Shown here piece by piece: positions 51,294 through 62,180 of a stretch of DNA of 64,000 nt. A program made the translations under genes and the position numbers. Below the pieces are notes generated by a model. The model made no database searches and was not told where the DNA came from. It was given only the letters and a program-made list of their open reading frames with translations. The stretch lies in the NCBI GenBank assembly GCA_030148985.1, contig JASBSJ010000044.1, forward strand, positions 19,007 through 83,006, in the 5' to 3' direction. Every line of letters begins with the position of its first letter. Within the stretch, counting starts at the first letter, position 1. Source of the DNA: Sphingopyxis sp. (lineage in GTDB: Bacteria; Pseudomonadota; Alphaproteobacteria; Sphingomonadales; Sphingomonadaceae).

Positions 51294-52463
51294 CTAATCC
51301 CCAGCGCAGCGCCGCAGATGGTCGGCCAGTTCGCGGCCGTTGCGGTTCCAGTCGAAGCGGCCGTCGAGGCTCGCGGCCACGTCGGTCGGTGAAGGCGGGG
51401 CGGCGAGGATGTCCTGCACCGCTTCGGCGATCGCGCCCGGCGTGCGGGGCACGATGCGGCCCGCGGCGGGCGATGTAACGAGTTCGGCCGCGCCGCCCGC
51501 ATCGCTGATGACGATCGGCGTGCCGCAGGCGAGCGCCTCGACCCACGCATTCGCAAGGCCCTCACTGGCCGAGGGCATGACGACGATGTCGGCGGCACGG
51601 TAAAGCATCGGCAGGTCAGCGTGGGCTACGGGGCCCATGAAATGCACGCGCGCTTCGACGCCCTGCTGGCGCGCGAGCGCGCGGTAGCGGCTTTCCTCCG
51701 CGCCCGCGCCGGCGATCCAGTAATGCGCGCCGGGGAGCGCGGGCAGTGCTTCGATGACGAGCGCCTGCCTCTTGCGGGGAATGAGCGCGCCGACCGAGAG
51801 GATCGCGGGGGCGTCGTCGATACCGAGCGCCGCGCGCGCTGCGGCGCGGTCGCCGGGATGGAAGCGCGCAGTGTCGATGCCCGTGTAGTGGACTGCGACC
51901 TTTGCCGGATCGATGCCGATCGCCGCCATGTCGCGGCGCATTGCTTCGGAGACGGCGAGCAGGCCCGCGGCTTTTGCCGCAGCGCCCAGCAGCTGCGCGC
52001 GCGTCGCCGAGGCGTGGCCGAAATGGCTGATGTCGGCGCCGCGGGCCTTGACGGAAAAGGGCAGGCCAAGCGCTGCTGCGACGCGCATCGCGGCGGGGCC
52101 GTCGGGGTAGAAGAATTGCGCGTCGATCACGTCGAACGTCCGGTCCCGGACCGCGCCGAGCACAGCGCGTGCGACCGCCGCGGGGTTGAAGCGTGCGCCG
52201 TAGCGCGGGATCAGCGTGAAACGTGGGCGGCGGACGGCGAGGCCTTGCCAGGTTTCAGCGCCGGGCAGGCTGCGCAGCGCGCGGTAGCGTGGGTGGAGCG
52301 CGAGCGGGAAGGGGGGGAGGCCGACGGGGGCGACGACAGTGAGGTCGATGTCCGGTTGCGCCGCGAGCGCGCGGAGGCTTTTTTCGACGAACAGGCCGAA
52401 GTTCGGGCGCGCGGCGTCGGGAAAAAGGGTGGTGATAGAGAGGATGCGCAAGGGGGCGGTCAT
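51294..52463 (-). CDS. glycosyltransferase family 4 protein
   Basis: FPDAARPNFGLFVEKSLRALAAQ; SVGALIPRKRQALVIEALPALPG; VMPSASEGLANAWVEALACGTPIV. Confidence 0.93.
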   Translation of the reverse strand: MTAPLRILSITTLFPDAARPNFGLFVEKSLRALAAQPDIDLTVVAPVGLPPFPLALHPRYRALRSLPGAETWQGLAVRRPRFTLIPRYGARFNPAAVARAVLGAVRDRTFDVIDAQFFYPDGPAAMRVAAALGLPFSVKARGADISHFGHASATRAQLLGAAAKAAGLLAVSEAMRRDMAAIGIDPAKVAVHYTGIDTARFHPGDRAAARAALGIDDAPAILSVGALIPRKRQALVIEALPALPGAHYWIAGAGAEESRYRALARQQGVEARVHFMGPVAHADLPMLYRAADIVVMPSASEGLANAWVEALACGTPIVISDAGGAAELVTSPAAGRIVPRTPGAIAEAVQDILAAPPSPTDVAASLDGRFDWNRNGRELADHLRRCAGD

Positions 52464-52482
52464 GCCTGTCCTCTCATCCGTC

Positions 52483-52558
52483 CGTCATTGCGAGCGAAGC
52501 GAAGCAATCCAGGGCGTGACAAGCCGCTCTGGATTGCTTCGCTTCGCTCGCAATGACG
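52483..52558. repeat. inverted repeat CGTCATTGCGAGCGAAGCGAAGCAATCC
   Basis: Arms CGTCATTGCGAGCGAAGCGAAGCAATCCAG / CTGGATTGCTTCGCTTCGCTCGCAATGACG. Confidence 0.92.
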
Positions 52559-52568
52559 GGGCTGGAGA

Positions 52569-53129
52569 TCACAGGCTGCGCATCAAGCGCACCGCGACCG
52601 CGGCCCACGGCGGGTTACTGACGACCTGCTGCCGCTGCCCGGTGCCGAGCGGGAGCAGGTGGAGCTTTTCGCCATCGACGTTGAGCAGGCGCGCGAAGAA
52701 GAAGCGGCCGGCGGGGCGGGGGACGAGCAGGTCGCGGTTGAGCGCGCTGGCCCAGTCACCCTCGATCCGGCGGCACCAGATTTCGTCGCCCGCGCGATAG
52801 TCGCCGATCGACGAGGTGACGCGCACCGCGACCATATCCTCGCCCGGCCGCGCGGCGAGCGCCTGTTCGGTGCGCGTCGGCGCGTGCGCGCCGTCGGCGC
52901 CGAGCAGCGCGGTGATCGTCAGCTGCGCATCCTGCGGCAGGCGGACGAGTTCGGCGGCATCGACGCCGAGCGCTGCGGCAATGCGGTTCATCCAGCCGAG
53001 CGACAGCGTCCTTGTCCCGGTTTCGAGGCGGCCGATCGTCTGCGCGGTCGTCGGCGGATCGCAGCGCTGCGCGACCTCCTCGAGCGTCAACCCCTTCGCG
53101 CGGCGGACGGTTCGGATGCTGTTGATCAC
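52569..53129 (-). CDS. XRE family HTH transcriptional regulator with S24-like C-terminal region
   Basis: MINSIRTVRRAKGLTLEEVAQRCDPPTTAQTIGRLETGTRTLSLGWMNRIAAALGV. Confidence 0.85.
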   Translation of the reverse strand: MINSIRTVRRAKGLTLEEVAQRCDPPTTAQTIGRLETGTRTLSLGWMNRIAAALGVDAAELVRLPQDAQLTITALLGADGAHAPTRTEQALAARPGEDMVAVRVTSSIGDYRAGDEIWCRRIEGDWASALNRDLLVPRPAGRFFFARLLNVDGEKLHLLPLGTGQRQQVVSNPPWAAVAVRLMRSL

Positions 53130-53218
53130 GGCCTTTGCCTTTCGATAACCAAATCGGTTTTTTCTTTCCTACATAATCATCCAATGTCAAGCCCCGTGTC
53201 CAACCGAAGGAGACAGAG

Positions 53219-53701
53219 ATGACCGCACGCCGCCTGGAATCGCGCATCCATCCCGACGACCGGATTGATCCCGGCAAGACGGGGCCGCAGGTGATGCGGC
53301 ATGTGACCGTCAATGTCGCCGAAAGCCCGATTGCCTGGCTGGCCTCGCGCGGGCTGCTGACCCCGGCCCAATTGCTGGCGGGCGAGCGGCTGCGCGCCGA
53401 TTATGAACGCGCGGGGCTGGCGGCGCGGGTGACGATGCGCTGGGACGCGGCGCCGCCGGGCAAGAGCCGCGGCGGCGCGCGCGCGGCCGATGCGTCGCTG
53501 GCGCGGATCGACGCGCACCGGCGCTTTCACGGCGCGCTCGGCGCGGCGGGGCCCGGGCTTGCCGACATTTGCTGGCGCGTGATCTGCGCGGGCGAGGGGA
53601 TCGGCGGCGCCGAAAAGGCGCTCGGCTGGCCCGCGCGGTCGGGCAAGCTGGTGCTGGGGCTGGCGCTCGACCGTCTCGCGCGTTTTTACGGGACGGGGTA
53701 G
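53219..53701 (+). CDS. DUF6456-like conserved hypothetical protein
   Basis: WLASRGLLTPAQLLAGERLRADYERAGLAARVTMRWD; EKALGWPARSGKLVLGLALDRLARFYG. Confidence 0.7.
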   Translation: MTARRLESRIHPDDRIDPGKTGPQVMRHVTVNVAESPIAWLASRGLLTPAQLLAGERLRADYERAGLAARVTMRWDAAPPGKSRGGARAADASLARIDAHRRFHGALGAAGPGLADICWRVICAGEGIGGAEKALGWPARSGKLVLGLALDRLARFYGTG

Positions 53702-53708
53702 CCCGGAG

Positions 53709-53801
53709 CGTCATTGCGAGGAGCGAAGCGACGAAGCAATCTCCAGTGGGCGTCCGGTCGGTGCGATAGCTGGAGATTGCTTCGCTGCGCTCGCAATGAC
53801 G
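53709..53801. repeat. second copy of CGTCATTGCGAG... inverted repeat family
   Basis: CGTCATTGCGAGGAGCGAAGCGACGAAGCAATCTCCAG / CTGGAGATTGCTTCGCTGCGCTCGCAATGACG. Confidence 0.9.
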
Positions 53802-53905
53802 CATGCTGGATAAGGACCAAATTTTCTTGAGGAGCGATTGCCAGCCCCGCCGCATCGTCCTATTCCCGTTGCATCCAGAAACTGAAATGCGACGGGAGAC
53901 GCGCG

Positions 53906-55045
53906 ATGACCGACCTGCCCCAAACCAACCTGACCATGCTGACGCTTGTGAAGCCCGAAGGGCAGCTGGAAGTGTCGCTCGAGCGGCGGCCTATGCCCGA
54001 ACCGAAAGCGCATGAGGTCGTGGTGAAGCTGCTCGCGGCGCCGATCAACCCGTCGGACCTGGGCCTGCTGTTCGGCGGCGCCGACATGAGCACCGCGCGC
54101 GCTTCGGAGCGCGATGGGCTGCCCGTGCTGACCGCCGATGTTCCGCCCGCGGGAATGCGCGCGATGGCGGGGCGCGTCGGCGAGGCGATGGCGATCGGCA
54201 ACGAAGGCTGCGGCACCGTCGTTGCGGCCGGCGCGTCGGCCGAGGCGCAGGCGCTGCTCGGCAAGACGGTCGCGGTGCTCGGCGGCGAGATGTACGCCGA
54301 ATATCGCTGCCTGCCGGTGCAGATGGCGATGCCGCTGCCCGATGACACCGATCCCAGGGACGGCGCCTCCTGCTTCGTCAACCCGCTCACCAGCCTGGCC
54401 TTTACCGAAACGATGCGGATGGAGGGGCATAGCGCGATCGTCCACACCGCGGCGGCGTCGAATCTGGGTCAGATGCTCGTCAAGATTTGCGCGAAGGACG
54501 GTATCCCGCTGGTCAACATCGTGCGCAGCGACGCGCAGGTCGCGCTGCTGAAAGGCATTGGCGCGCAATATGTCGTGAACAGCAGCGCCGACGATTTCAT
54601 GGAGCGGCTGATCGACGCGATCGCCGAAACGGGCGCGACTATCGGCTTCGACGCGACCGGCGGCGGCAAGCTGGCCGGGCAGATTTTGACCGCGATGGAG
54701 GCGGCGGCGGTGCGGCGCATGACGACATACAGCCGCTATGGCTCGGACACGTTCAAGCAGGTTTATATCTATGGCGCGCTCGACCTGTCGCCGACGACTT
54801 TCTCGGCGCGCAGTTTCGGCCTGACCTGGGCGCTCGGCGGCTTTTTGCTGACGCCGTTCATGGCGAAGGCGGGGGCCGAAGTCGTCGGGCGGATGCGCCA
54901 GCGCGTCGTCGACGAGCTGACGACGACCTTCAAGAGCCATTACAGCCACGAAATCTCGCTGACTGAGGCGCTCGACGTTGAAACCGCGCAGGCCTATAAT
55001 GCCAAGCGGACGGGCGAGAAATATCTGATCCGGCCGCACGGATAA
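53906..55045 (+). CDS. zinc-binding dehydrogenase / MDR superfamily oxidoreductase
   Basis: VVVKLLAAPINPSDLGLLFG; IVHTAAASNLGQMLVKICAKDGIPLVNIVR. Confidence 0.88.
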   Translation: MTDLPQTNLTMLTLVKPEGQLEVSLERRPMPEPKAHEVVVKLLAAPINPSDLGLLFGGADMSTARASERDGLPVLTADVPPAGMRAMAGRVGEAMAIGNEGCGTVVAAGASAEAQALLGKTVAVLGGEMYAEYRCLPVQMAMPLPDDTDPRDGASCFVNPLTSLAFTETMRMEGHSAIVHTAAASNLGQMLVKICAKDGIPLVNIVRSDAQVALLKGIGAQYVVNSSADDFMERLIDAIAETGATIGFDATGGGKLAGQILTAMEAAAVRRMTTYSRYGSDTFKQVYIYGALDLSPTTFSARSFGLTWALGGFLLTPFMAKAGAEVVGRMRQRVVDELTTTFKSHYSHEISLTEALDVETAQAYNAKRTGEKYLIRPHG

Positions 55046-55050
55046 GGAAA

Positions 55051-55085
55051 GGGCCCACCGGCGGTGGCCGGTGAGCCCTTGATTT
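55051..55085 (+). terminator. Rho-independent terminator-like hairpin
   Basis: GGGCCCACCGGC-GGTG-GCCGGTGAGCCC followed by TTGATTT, just after the dehydrogenase stop. Confidence 0.7.
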
Positions 55086-55140
55086 CGGGAATGTGGGGCC
55101 GGTGAACGGAGCGCCTGTGGCGACCGGCCCGAGGGCTGTC

Positions 55141-55320
55141 CTATGGCGCGAGGATCGCAACGGTCAGGTACAGCAGCAGCGGCAGGCCGAAGCCCAACAG
55201 CGTCAGGGCGGCAAAGGCGACGCGTGTCCACAAGACATCGAAGCCGAAGTGGTCCGCCATCCCGGCGCACACGCCGAAGATGATGCCGTTCCGGCGATTC
55301 TTGCGAAAACCCTGTTTCAT
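55141..55320 (-). CDS. 59-aa PspC domain-containing protein (not in supplied ORF track)
   Basis: Reverse strand MKQGFRKNRRNGIIFGVCAGMADHFGFDVLWTRVAFAALTLLGFGLPLLLYLTVAILAP; GVCAGxADxFG signature. Confidence 0.85.
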   Translation of the reverse strand: MKQGFRKNRRNGIIFGVCAGMADHFGFDVLWTRVAFAALTLLGFGLPLLLYLTVAILAP

Positions 55321-55381
55321 TTCTTTCCTTTCGATCCCGACCCGAGGGGCCGGCGTTCTTTGCGGGGAGGTTGTCAGCCGA

Positions 55382-55510
55382 TCAGACGATCAGCTGACCA
55401 ACCTGCGCACCATTCTGGCCGACGATCGCGAACAGCATCGCCGAGGCGTAAAGCGAGGCGAAAGCGGCGAGGGCGTAGCTCTTGACGGCGTTGACGTTGA
55501 AATGGGCCAT
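55382..55510 (-). CDS. 42-aa small membrane protein upstream of pspC-like gene
   Basis: MAHFNVNAVKSYALAAFASLYASAMLFAIVGQNGAQVGQLIV; GGAAGGAAAAAATC ribosome-binding region before ATG. Confidence 0.65.
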   Translation of the reverse strand: MAHFNVNAVKSYALAAFASLYASAMLFAIVGQNGAQVGQLIV

Positions 55511-55566
55511 GATTTTTTCCTTCCTTGAACCTTCCATCCGGACCATCCGGTGGATGCCAACAGTTA

Positions 55567-55583
55567 TGCAGGAGGCGTGCCAA
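55567..55583 (-). promoter_or_regulatory. candidate sigma-54 (-24/-12) promoter
   Basis: Reverse strand TTGGCACG-CCTC-CTGCA: GG-N10-GC spacing, matches YTGGCACG-N4-TTGCW except one base. Confidence 0.55.
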
Positions 55584-55761
55584 TTGCATTCATCCGCGGT
55601 TAACCGCGGTTTTTTGGTTCCATCGAAAATTTGATAACGCGGAATTTGCGCTTGATGAGTGAATTTTCCCAACGATAGGGAAATATCGCACACGATTGCG
55701 GGCGGCCCTATGCGCGTCGGCGCTGGCGTCGCCGCATCGGCTGCGGTAGGCGCGGTCGGGC

Positions 55762-56871
55762 ATGACGCTTGTCCGCCTCTCGCTGACCGATTTTCGCAAT
55801 CATGCCGGCGCCGAGCTGGCGGCTGGGCCGGGGCTGGTCGCGCTGCACGGCGACAATGGCGCGGGCAAGACGAATATATTGGAGGCGATATCGCTGCTCG
55901 CGCCGGGGCGCGGGCTGCGCCGCGCGCCGCTGTCCGACATGGTGCGTGATGGTGCGGCGGGCGGCTTTGCGATCTTTGCCGAGGTTGCGGCGGCGGAGGA
56001 ATTGCCGCCGGTCGCGCTGGGGACGGGGATCGAACCCGCGCAGCCCGGACGGCGGATCGTCCGCATCAACGGCGCAGCCGCCGCCGCGACGGCGCTGGGC
56101 GAATGGCTGGCGATATTGTGGTTGACCCCGGCGATGGACCGGCTGTTCGTCGAGACCGCGGGCAACCGGCGCCGCTTTCTCGACCGCCTCGTCCTCGCGC
56201 TTGACCCGCGCCACGCGCAGCACGGCAACCGCTATGAAGCGGCACTGCGCGCGCGCGGCAAGCTGCTTGCGGACCTTTCAGCCGCCGATACGACGTGGCT
56301 CGCGAGCCTTGAGGCGCAGCTCGCCGACCATGGCGCGGCGATGGACGCGGCGCGGCTCAATACGCTGGCGGCGCTGGCGGCCGAGCTGGCGGGGCAGCCC
56401 GATGCGCCCTTTGCACGGCCGCTGCTGACGCTGGTCGACAGCGAGGGCAAGGAACGCGCCGCGTCGCATAGCGCCGAGGCGCTGAGGGCGCTGTTCGCCG
56501 CGCGCCGGCGGATCGACGCCGCCGCGGGCCGCGCGACCGCGGGGCCGCACCGCGACGATCTGGCGGCGGTTCATGCCGTTACCGGCCGGGCCGCCGCACG
56601 CTGTTCGACGGGCGAGCAAAAGGCGATGCTGCTGTCGCTCGTCCTCGCGCATGGCGATTGCGTCGCAAGGCTTCGCGGCCAGCGGCCGGTGCTGCTGCTC
56701 GATGAGGTCGCGGCGCATCTCGACCCGCTGCGCCGCGCGGCGCTTTATGAGCGGCTCGCGGGGCAGGGCGGGCAGGCGTGGCTGACCGGGACCGAAGCGG
56801 CGCTGTTCGACGCGATGCCGGGACCGGTGACGCGCTATCGCATCGCGGGCGGGCGGATCGCTGCTGCTTAG
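55762..56871 (+). CDS. recF: DNA replication/repair protein RecF
   Basis: [69 protein letters not shown]. Confidence 0.96.
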   Translation: MTLVRLSLTDFRNHAGAELAAGPGLVALHGDNGAGKTNILEAISLLAPGRGLRRAPLSDMVRDGAAGGFAIFAEVAAAEELPPVALGTGIEPAQPGRRIVRINGAAAAATALGEWLAILWLTPAMDRLFVETAGNRRRFLDRLVLALDPRHAQHGNRYEAALRARGKLLADLSAADTTWLASLEAQLADHGAAMDAARLNTLAALAAELAGQPDAPFARPLLTLVDSEGKERAASHSAEALRALFAARRRIDAAAGRATAGPHRDDLAAVHAVTGRAAARCSTGEQKAMLLSLVLAHGDCVARLRGQRPVLLLDEVAAHLDPLRRAALYERLAGQGGQAWLTGTEAALFDAMPGPVTRYRIAGGRIAAA

Positions 56872-57665
56872 CGGTTCCCGCCGAAGGTGTAGCTGAGCGC
56901 GACGCCCACCGACGGCTGGCTGCGCGAACCGAGCTGGCGCACGACGGGCGAATCCGCCGCATCACCGACGAGCCGGTCGTAGCGGCCATAGACGCCGATG
57001 CCCCAGCGTCGGCTGAGCTGGCGCAGATAGCCCGCGGTCACGCCGACCGACTGCACGCCGCCGCTTGGATCGAAGGCAGGAAGGCCCGACGTTGCCGCCG
57101 CGTCCGGAGTCACGCCGAAATAGGCGCGGTGGTATTTGGCATCGCCCAGCGTTATGCGCGGACCGATCGAAAACAGCCAGTCGTCGCCCGATCGCGCGAC
57201 GTAATCGGCGCTGACTTCGCCGACCCAGCCCTTGTGGCCGGAAAAGGCCTTGCGCCCCTCGACGCGCAGGCGGAGCGCGGGGGTGAGGTTCACTTGCGCA
57301 AAACCGCCCGCCTCGAACGAGAAACCGACGCTTGGCAGGTCGGCGCCGATGTCCGACGCCTTGCGTTTGCCGATGAAGCCGAGCGCAGGACCGAAGGCGA
57401 AATCGCCCGAATGGACGAGCGGCGATCCGAAGCTTTCGTCGGGGGCCTCGAACTCGAAATTCTCGCCCTCGCGCGCCCGCGACAGATCGATATAGGGGCC
57501 GACGCTGAATTTATCGGCGCCGGGCCATGAGGGCGACAATTGCGGCCCGAGGATCAGGCGCGTGCGTTTTTCGCTGCCCTCGCCCTCGGCTTGTGCGTGG
57601 GCCGGTGCGGACACTGCCGCGAGCGCGATGAGGAGAAGGGAGGCAGACTTGTTTCGATCGGTCAT
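56868..57665 (-). CDS. MipA/OmpV family outer membrane protein
   Basis: [43 protein letters not shown]-terminal [12 protein letters not shown]. Confidence 0.88.
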   Translation of the reverse strand: MTDRNKSASLLLIALAAVSAPAHAQAEGEGSEKRTRLILGPQLSPSWPGADKFSVGPYIDLSRAREGENFEFEAPDESFGSPLVHSGDFAFGPALGFIGKRKASDIGADLPSVGFSFEAGGFAQVNLTPALRLRVEGRKAFSGHKGWVGEVSADYVARSGDDWLFSIGPRITLGDAKYHRAYFGVTPDAAATSGLPAFDPSGGVQSVGVTAGYLRQLSRRWGIGVYGRYDRLVGDAADSPVVRQLGSRSQPSVGVALSYTFGGNR

Positions 57666-57803
57666 GCGAGATCCTTGTTGTTCCGCATGAAATTCCCTGC
57701 GGAGCGTTTCGTTCCTGTTCAGACCCCGAGGGGGCCGGAATCGCGGCCTATCGGTAGACGGAGCAGTGAAAGCGCGGCCTTACGGGAATGATGAAAATTC
57801 GCG

Positions 57804-58859
<1,056 letters not shown>

Positions 58860-58981
58860 TTAGTCGGAAAGCGGCACTTTGGCTAGGTTGCCGCGCCGAA
58901 CGCCTGGCTTGCGTTGCCGCCCGGCGTGCGTACAAGCGGCGCAGGGCGAAAAGCCATAAACAATCAAAGGGGAGCCACTTT

Positions 58982-60379
58982 ATGTCCGACAGCCTGATGC
59001 GCCGCAAATCGATCGTCCCGGATCAGCCGGACGGACAAGGACTGGCGCGGACATTGGGCTGGCCGCATCTGATCGCGCTGGGTGTCGGGGCGATCGTCGG
59101 CACGGGCATTTTGACGCTGATCGGCGTCGGCGCCGACAAGGCGGGGCCGGCGGTGATCCTGTCTTTTGCCGTCGCCGGGCTGATCTGCGCCTGCGCGGCG
59201 CTCGCCTATGCCGAAATGGCGACGATGATCCCCGCGTCGGGCAGCGCCTATACCTATAGCTATGTGGTGATCGGCGAGATTATCGCCTGGGTGGTCGGGT
59301 GGAGCCTGATCCTGGAATATTCCTTGGTGGTCAGCGCGGTCGCGGTCGGCTGGTCGGGTTATGCCGCGCCGCTGCTCGAGGCTTGGGCGGGGGCGCCGAT
59401 GGCCTTGATGCAAGGGCCGGAGCTTGGCGGGATCGTCAACCTGCCGGCGATTGCGATCATCGCGGTCGTGGCGGGACTGTTGCTGGTCGGCACGCGTGAA
59501 AGCGCGACGCTCAATGCATTCCTCGTGCTGGTGAAAGTTCTCGCGCTGGCGATCTTTGTCGCGGTCGCGCTCCCCGCCTTCAACGCCGCCAATCTCGAAC
59601 CCTTCAGCCCCTATGGCTTTGCCAAGCACATGGGCCCCGACGGCGTCGAGCGCGGGGTGATGGCGGCGGCGGCGATCATCTTCTTTGCGTTCTACGGTTT
59701 CGACGCGATCGCGACTGCCGCTGAGGAAACGCGCAATCCCGACCGCGACCTCAAGATCGGTATCATCGGGTCGATGTTCGTCTGCGTCGTCATCTATATC
59801 GCCGTCGCGGTCGCCGCGGTCGGCGCCATCGCCTATACGCGCTTTGCGAACAGCCCCGAACCGCTCGCGCTGATCCTGCGCGAACTCGGCAGTCCGCTCG
59901 CGGCGCAATATCTTGGCGTCTCCGCGGTCATCGCGCTGCCGACGGTCATCCTTGCCTTTTTCTATGGGCAAAGCCGCATCTTCTTCACGATGGCGCGCGA
60001 CGGGCTGCTTCCCGCGAGCCTTGCCAAGCTGTCGTCGCGCGGGACGCCCGTGCGCATCACCATCTTCACCGCGATCGTTGTCGCGATCCTCGCGGGCTTC
60101 ATCCCGCTGGGCGATCTCGCCGCGCTCGCCAATGCAGGGACGCTGGCCGCCTTTACCGCGGTGTCGGTCTGTATGCTCATCATGCGCCGCCGTGCGCCCG
60201 ACGCGCCGCGCACCTTCCGCACGCCCTTGCCGTGGGTGGTCGGGCTCGGCGCGATCGGCGGCTGTATCTATCTTTTCTTCAGCCTGCCGGCGCAGACGCA
60301 ATTCTGGTTCCTCATCTGGAACATCGCGGGCCTTGCGGTCTATTTCCTCTATGCGCGCCGCCATGCGGTGGCGGATTGA
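58982..60379 (+). CDS. APC family amino acid permease
   Basis: LGVGAIVGTGILTLIGVGADKAGPAVILSFAVAGLICACAALAYAEMATMIPASGSAYTYSY. Confidence 0.95.
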   Translation: MSDSLMRRKSIVPDQPDGQGLARTLGWPHLIALGVGAIVGTGILTLIGVGADKAGPAVILSFAVAGLICACAALAYAEMATMIPASGSAYTYSYVVIGEIIAWVVGWSLILEYSLVVSAVAVGWSGYAAPLLEAWAGAPMALMQGPELGGIVNLPAIAIIAVVAGLLLVGTRESATLNAFLVLVKVLALAIFVAVALPAFNAANLEPFSPYGFAKHMGPDGVERGVMAAAAIIFFAFYGFDAIATAAEETRNPDRDLKIGIIGSMFVCVVIYIAVAVAAVGAIAYTRFANSPEPLALILRELGSPLAAQYLGVSAVIALPTVILAFFYGQSRIFFTMARDGLLPASLAKLSSRGTPVRITIFTAIVVAILAGFIPLGDLAALANAGTLAAFTAVSVCMLIMRRRAPDAPRTFRTPLPWVVGLGAIGGCIYLFFSLPAQTQFWFLIWNIAGLAVYFLYARRHAVAD

Positions 60380-60418
60380 TCCGCGGCGGCGCGTGAGGGC
60401 GGCGGGCCTGACCGGGCG

Positions 60419-61057
60419 ATGATCCGTTTCGATCGCTCGCAGCAACGGCTCGCCGCGGGAATATCGGCGCTCGCCGGTTTTGTGGACGCGATCGGCTTTG
60501 TCGAATCGGGCGGCTTTTTCGTGTCCTTTATGACCGGCAACTCGACGCGGCTTGCGGTCGGCGTCGCCGAATGGACCTATGCGGGGCTGGTTGCCGGCCT
60601 GATTATCCTGCTGTTCGTCGTCGGCGTTGTTGCGGGATCGCTTGTCGCCGCGCGGGCCGCCGCGCGGCGGAGCGGGGTGATCCTGTTCGGCGTCGCTGCG
60701 TTGCTGGTCGTGGCGGGCGGACTGCGACTTGCCGATCAGGTGGTTGGCGCGGTTGCCTGCCTTGCGGTGGCGATGGGGATGGTCAACGCCGCGGTCGAGG
60801 GACGCGACGGCGCCGTGGTCGGCGTCACCTATATGACCGGAACGCTGGTGCAGATGGGGCAGAAAATGGCCAACGCGCTGCGTGGGACTGGCGACGGGCG
60901 CTGGTTGCCGCATCTGGCGCTGTGGTCGGCGCTTGTCGGCGGCGCCATCATAGGCGCGCGCGTAACGATATGGTCGCCGCTGGCCGCCTATGCGCTGGCG
61001 ATCGCCGGCGCTGTGGCACTGGGCGGCCGCGCGTTATGGGTGGCGCGGCGCGCCTGA
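60419..61057 (+). CDS. DUF1275 (YoaK-like) family membrane protein
   Basis: ALAGFVDAIGFVESGGFFVSFMTGNSTRLAVGVAE. Confidence 0.93.
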   Translation: MIRFDRSQQRLAAGISALAGFVDAIGFVESGGFFVSFMTGNSTRLAVGVAEWTYAGLVAGLIILLFVVGVVAGSLVAARAAARRSGVILFGVAALLVVAGGLRLADQVVGAVACLAVAMGMVNAAVEGRDGAVVGVTYMTGTLVQMGQKMANALRGTGDGRWLPHLALWSALVGGAIIGARVTIWSPLAAYALAIAGAVALGGRALWVARRA

Positions 61058-61075
61058 CGACGCGCCGCGTCCCGA

Positions 61076-61384
61076 TCAATCGAACAATTCGCTGAGGAAG
61101 CTTTTGTGCTTCTTCTTGTAGGGCTTGCCATAATAGCGGTCGTCATAGCCGCGCTCGCGATAGTCCGGCTCGCGATATTGCGGCGGCGGCGGAGGCGCCG
61201 CTTGCGGCCGTGCAGGGGCGGGCGCGGCCGCGGTTTCGCTGCGCTCGATGATCTTGTCCAGTTCGCCGCGATCGAGCCAGACACCGCGGCATTGCGGGCA
61301 ATAGTCGATCTCGATCCCCTGTCGTTCGGACATGACAAGGTTCACGCGGCAGGTCGGGCAGAGCAGCCCCTGGGCATCGGTCAC
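61076..61384 (-). CDS. zf-TFIIB domain-containing protein
   Basis: LLCPTCRVNLVMSERQGIEIDYCPQCRGVWLDRGELDKIIERSE. Confidence 0.95.
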   Translation of the reverse strand: MTDAQGLLCPTCRVNLVMSERQGIEIDYCPQCRGVWLDRGELDKIIERSETAAAPAPARPQAAPPPPPQYREPDYRERGYDDRYYGKPYKKKHKSFLSELFD

Positions 61385-61513
61385 GCAGACATCCTTTCCT
61401 TACATCGTTTCACGGCGCCGAACGCGCGGGGCGCGTTTTGCGTTCCGCTATTCAGATAGGGGCTGCCAGTCGAACGCCAAGGGGCCTTGCGAAAGGCGAA
61501 GCGGCCGCGCGCA

Positions 61514-62113
61514 TTACAGCCGCTCGATCTTTTGCGCCGCCTCGTCGATCAGCGCGACGATCTTGTGCAGCGCCGCTTCGTCGAGGTCGCGCTCGCCAAG
61601 CCGGTTCATCAGCACGGCGCGCAAATTGCCCATCGCGCGGCGGACCGAGGCGCTGTCGGTGCGCTGGCTTTCCTCGCCAACATCGGTCAGGCGCGCGATC
61701 AGCCGCTCGACCTGCTCGCGGTTTGCATCGAGCTCGGCACGGCCGGCGTCGGTGATCGCGAACAGTTTTTTGGCGCCGTCGCTCTCGGTCGCGGCGATCA
61801 GGCCCATGTCGCCCAGCAGCGTGAGCGTCGGATAGATGACGCCGGGGCTGGGCGCATAGGCGCCGCCGGTCAGCTCCTCGATACCGCGGATGAGGTCGTA
61901 TCCGTGGCGCGGTTCGTCGGCGATCAGCTTCAGAAGGACGAGCCGCAGCTCGCCGCTGTCGAACATCCGACGGCGGCGGCCGCCGCGATCGTCGTCATGC
62001 CCGTGGCGTCCGCCGAAGCCGCGACCGAATCCCTTGCCAAAGCCGCGCCCGCCGCGGTGCATGGCATGACGCGCGCCACAACCGCGGCGGTGCATATATC
62101 CGTAAAACATCAT
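61514..62113 (-). CDS. PadR family transcriptional regulator with Gly/Arg/His-rich N-terminus
   Basis: LRLVLLKLIADEPRHGYDLIRGIEELTGGAYAPSPGVIYPTLTLLGDMGLI. Confidence 0.95.
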   Translation of the reverse strand: MMFYGYMHRRGCGARHAMHRGGRGFGKGFGRGFGGRHGHDDDRGGRRRRMFDSGELRLVLLKLIADEPRHGYDLIRGIEELTGGAYAPSPGVIYPTLTLLGDMGLIAATESDGAKKLFAITDAGRAELDANREQVERLIARLTDVGEESQRTDSASVRRAMGNLRAVLMNRLGERDLDEAALHKIVALIDEAAQKIERL

Positions 62114-62180
62114 TTTTCATTCCTATGAGCGATTCAAGATCTTTCTAAGATATATCTTAAACATATTTTTGCAAGAGGCG

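Noticed and set aside
55594-55615. CCGCGGTTAACCGCGG-TTTTTT as a plus-strand terminator
   Set aside because: No plus-strand gene ends nearby (the upstream dehydrogenase already has a terminator at 55051). Kept only as a palindrome possibly linked to regulation of the divergent small genes.
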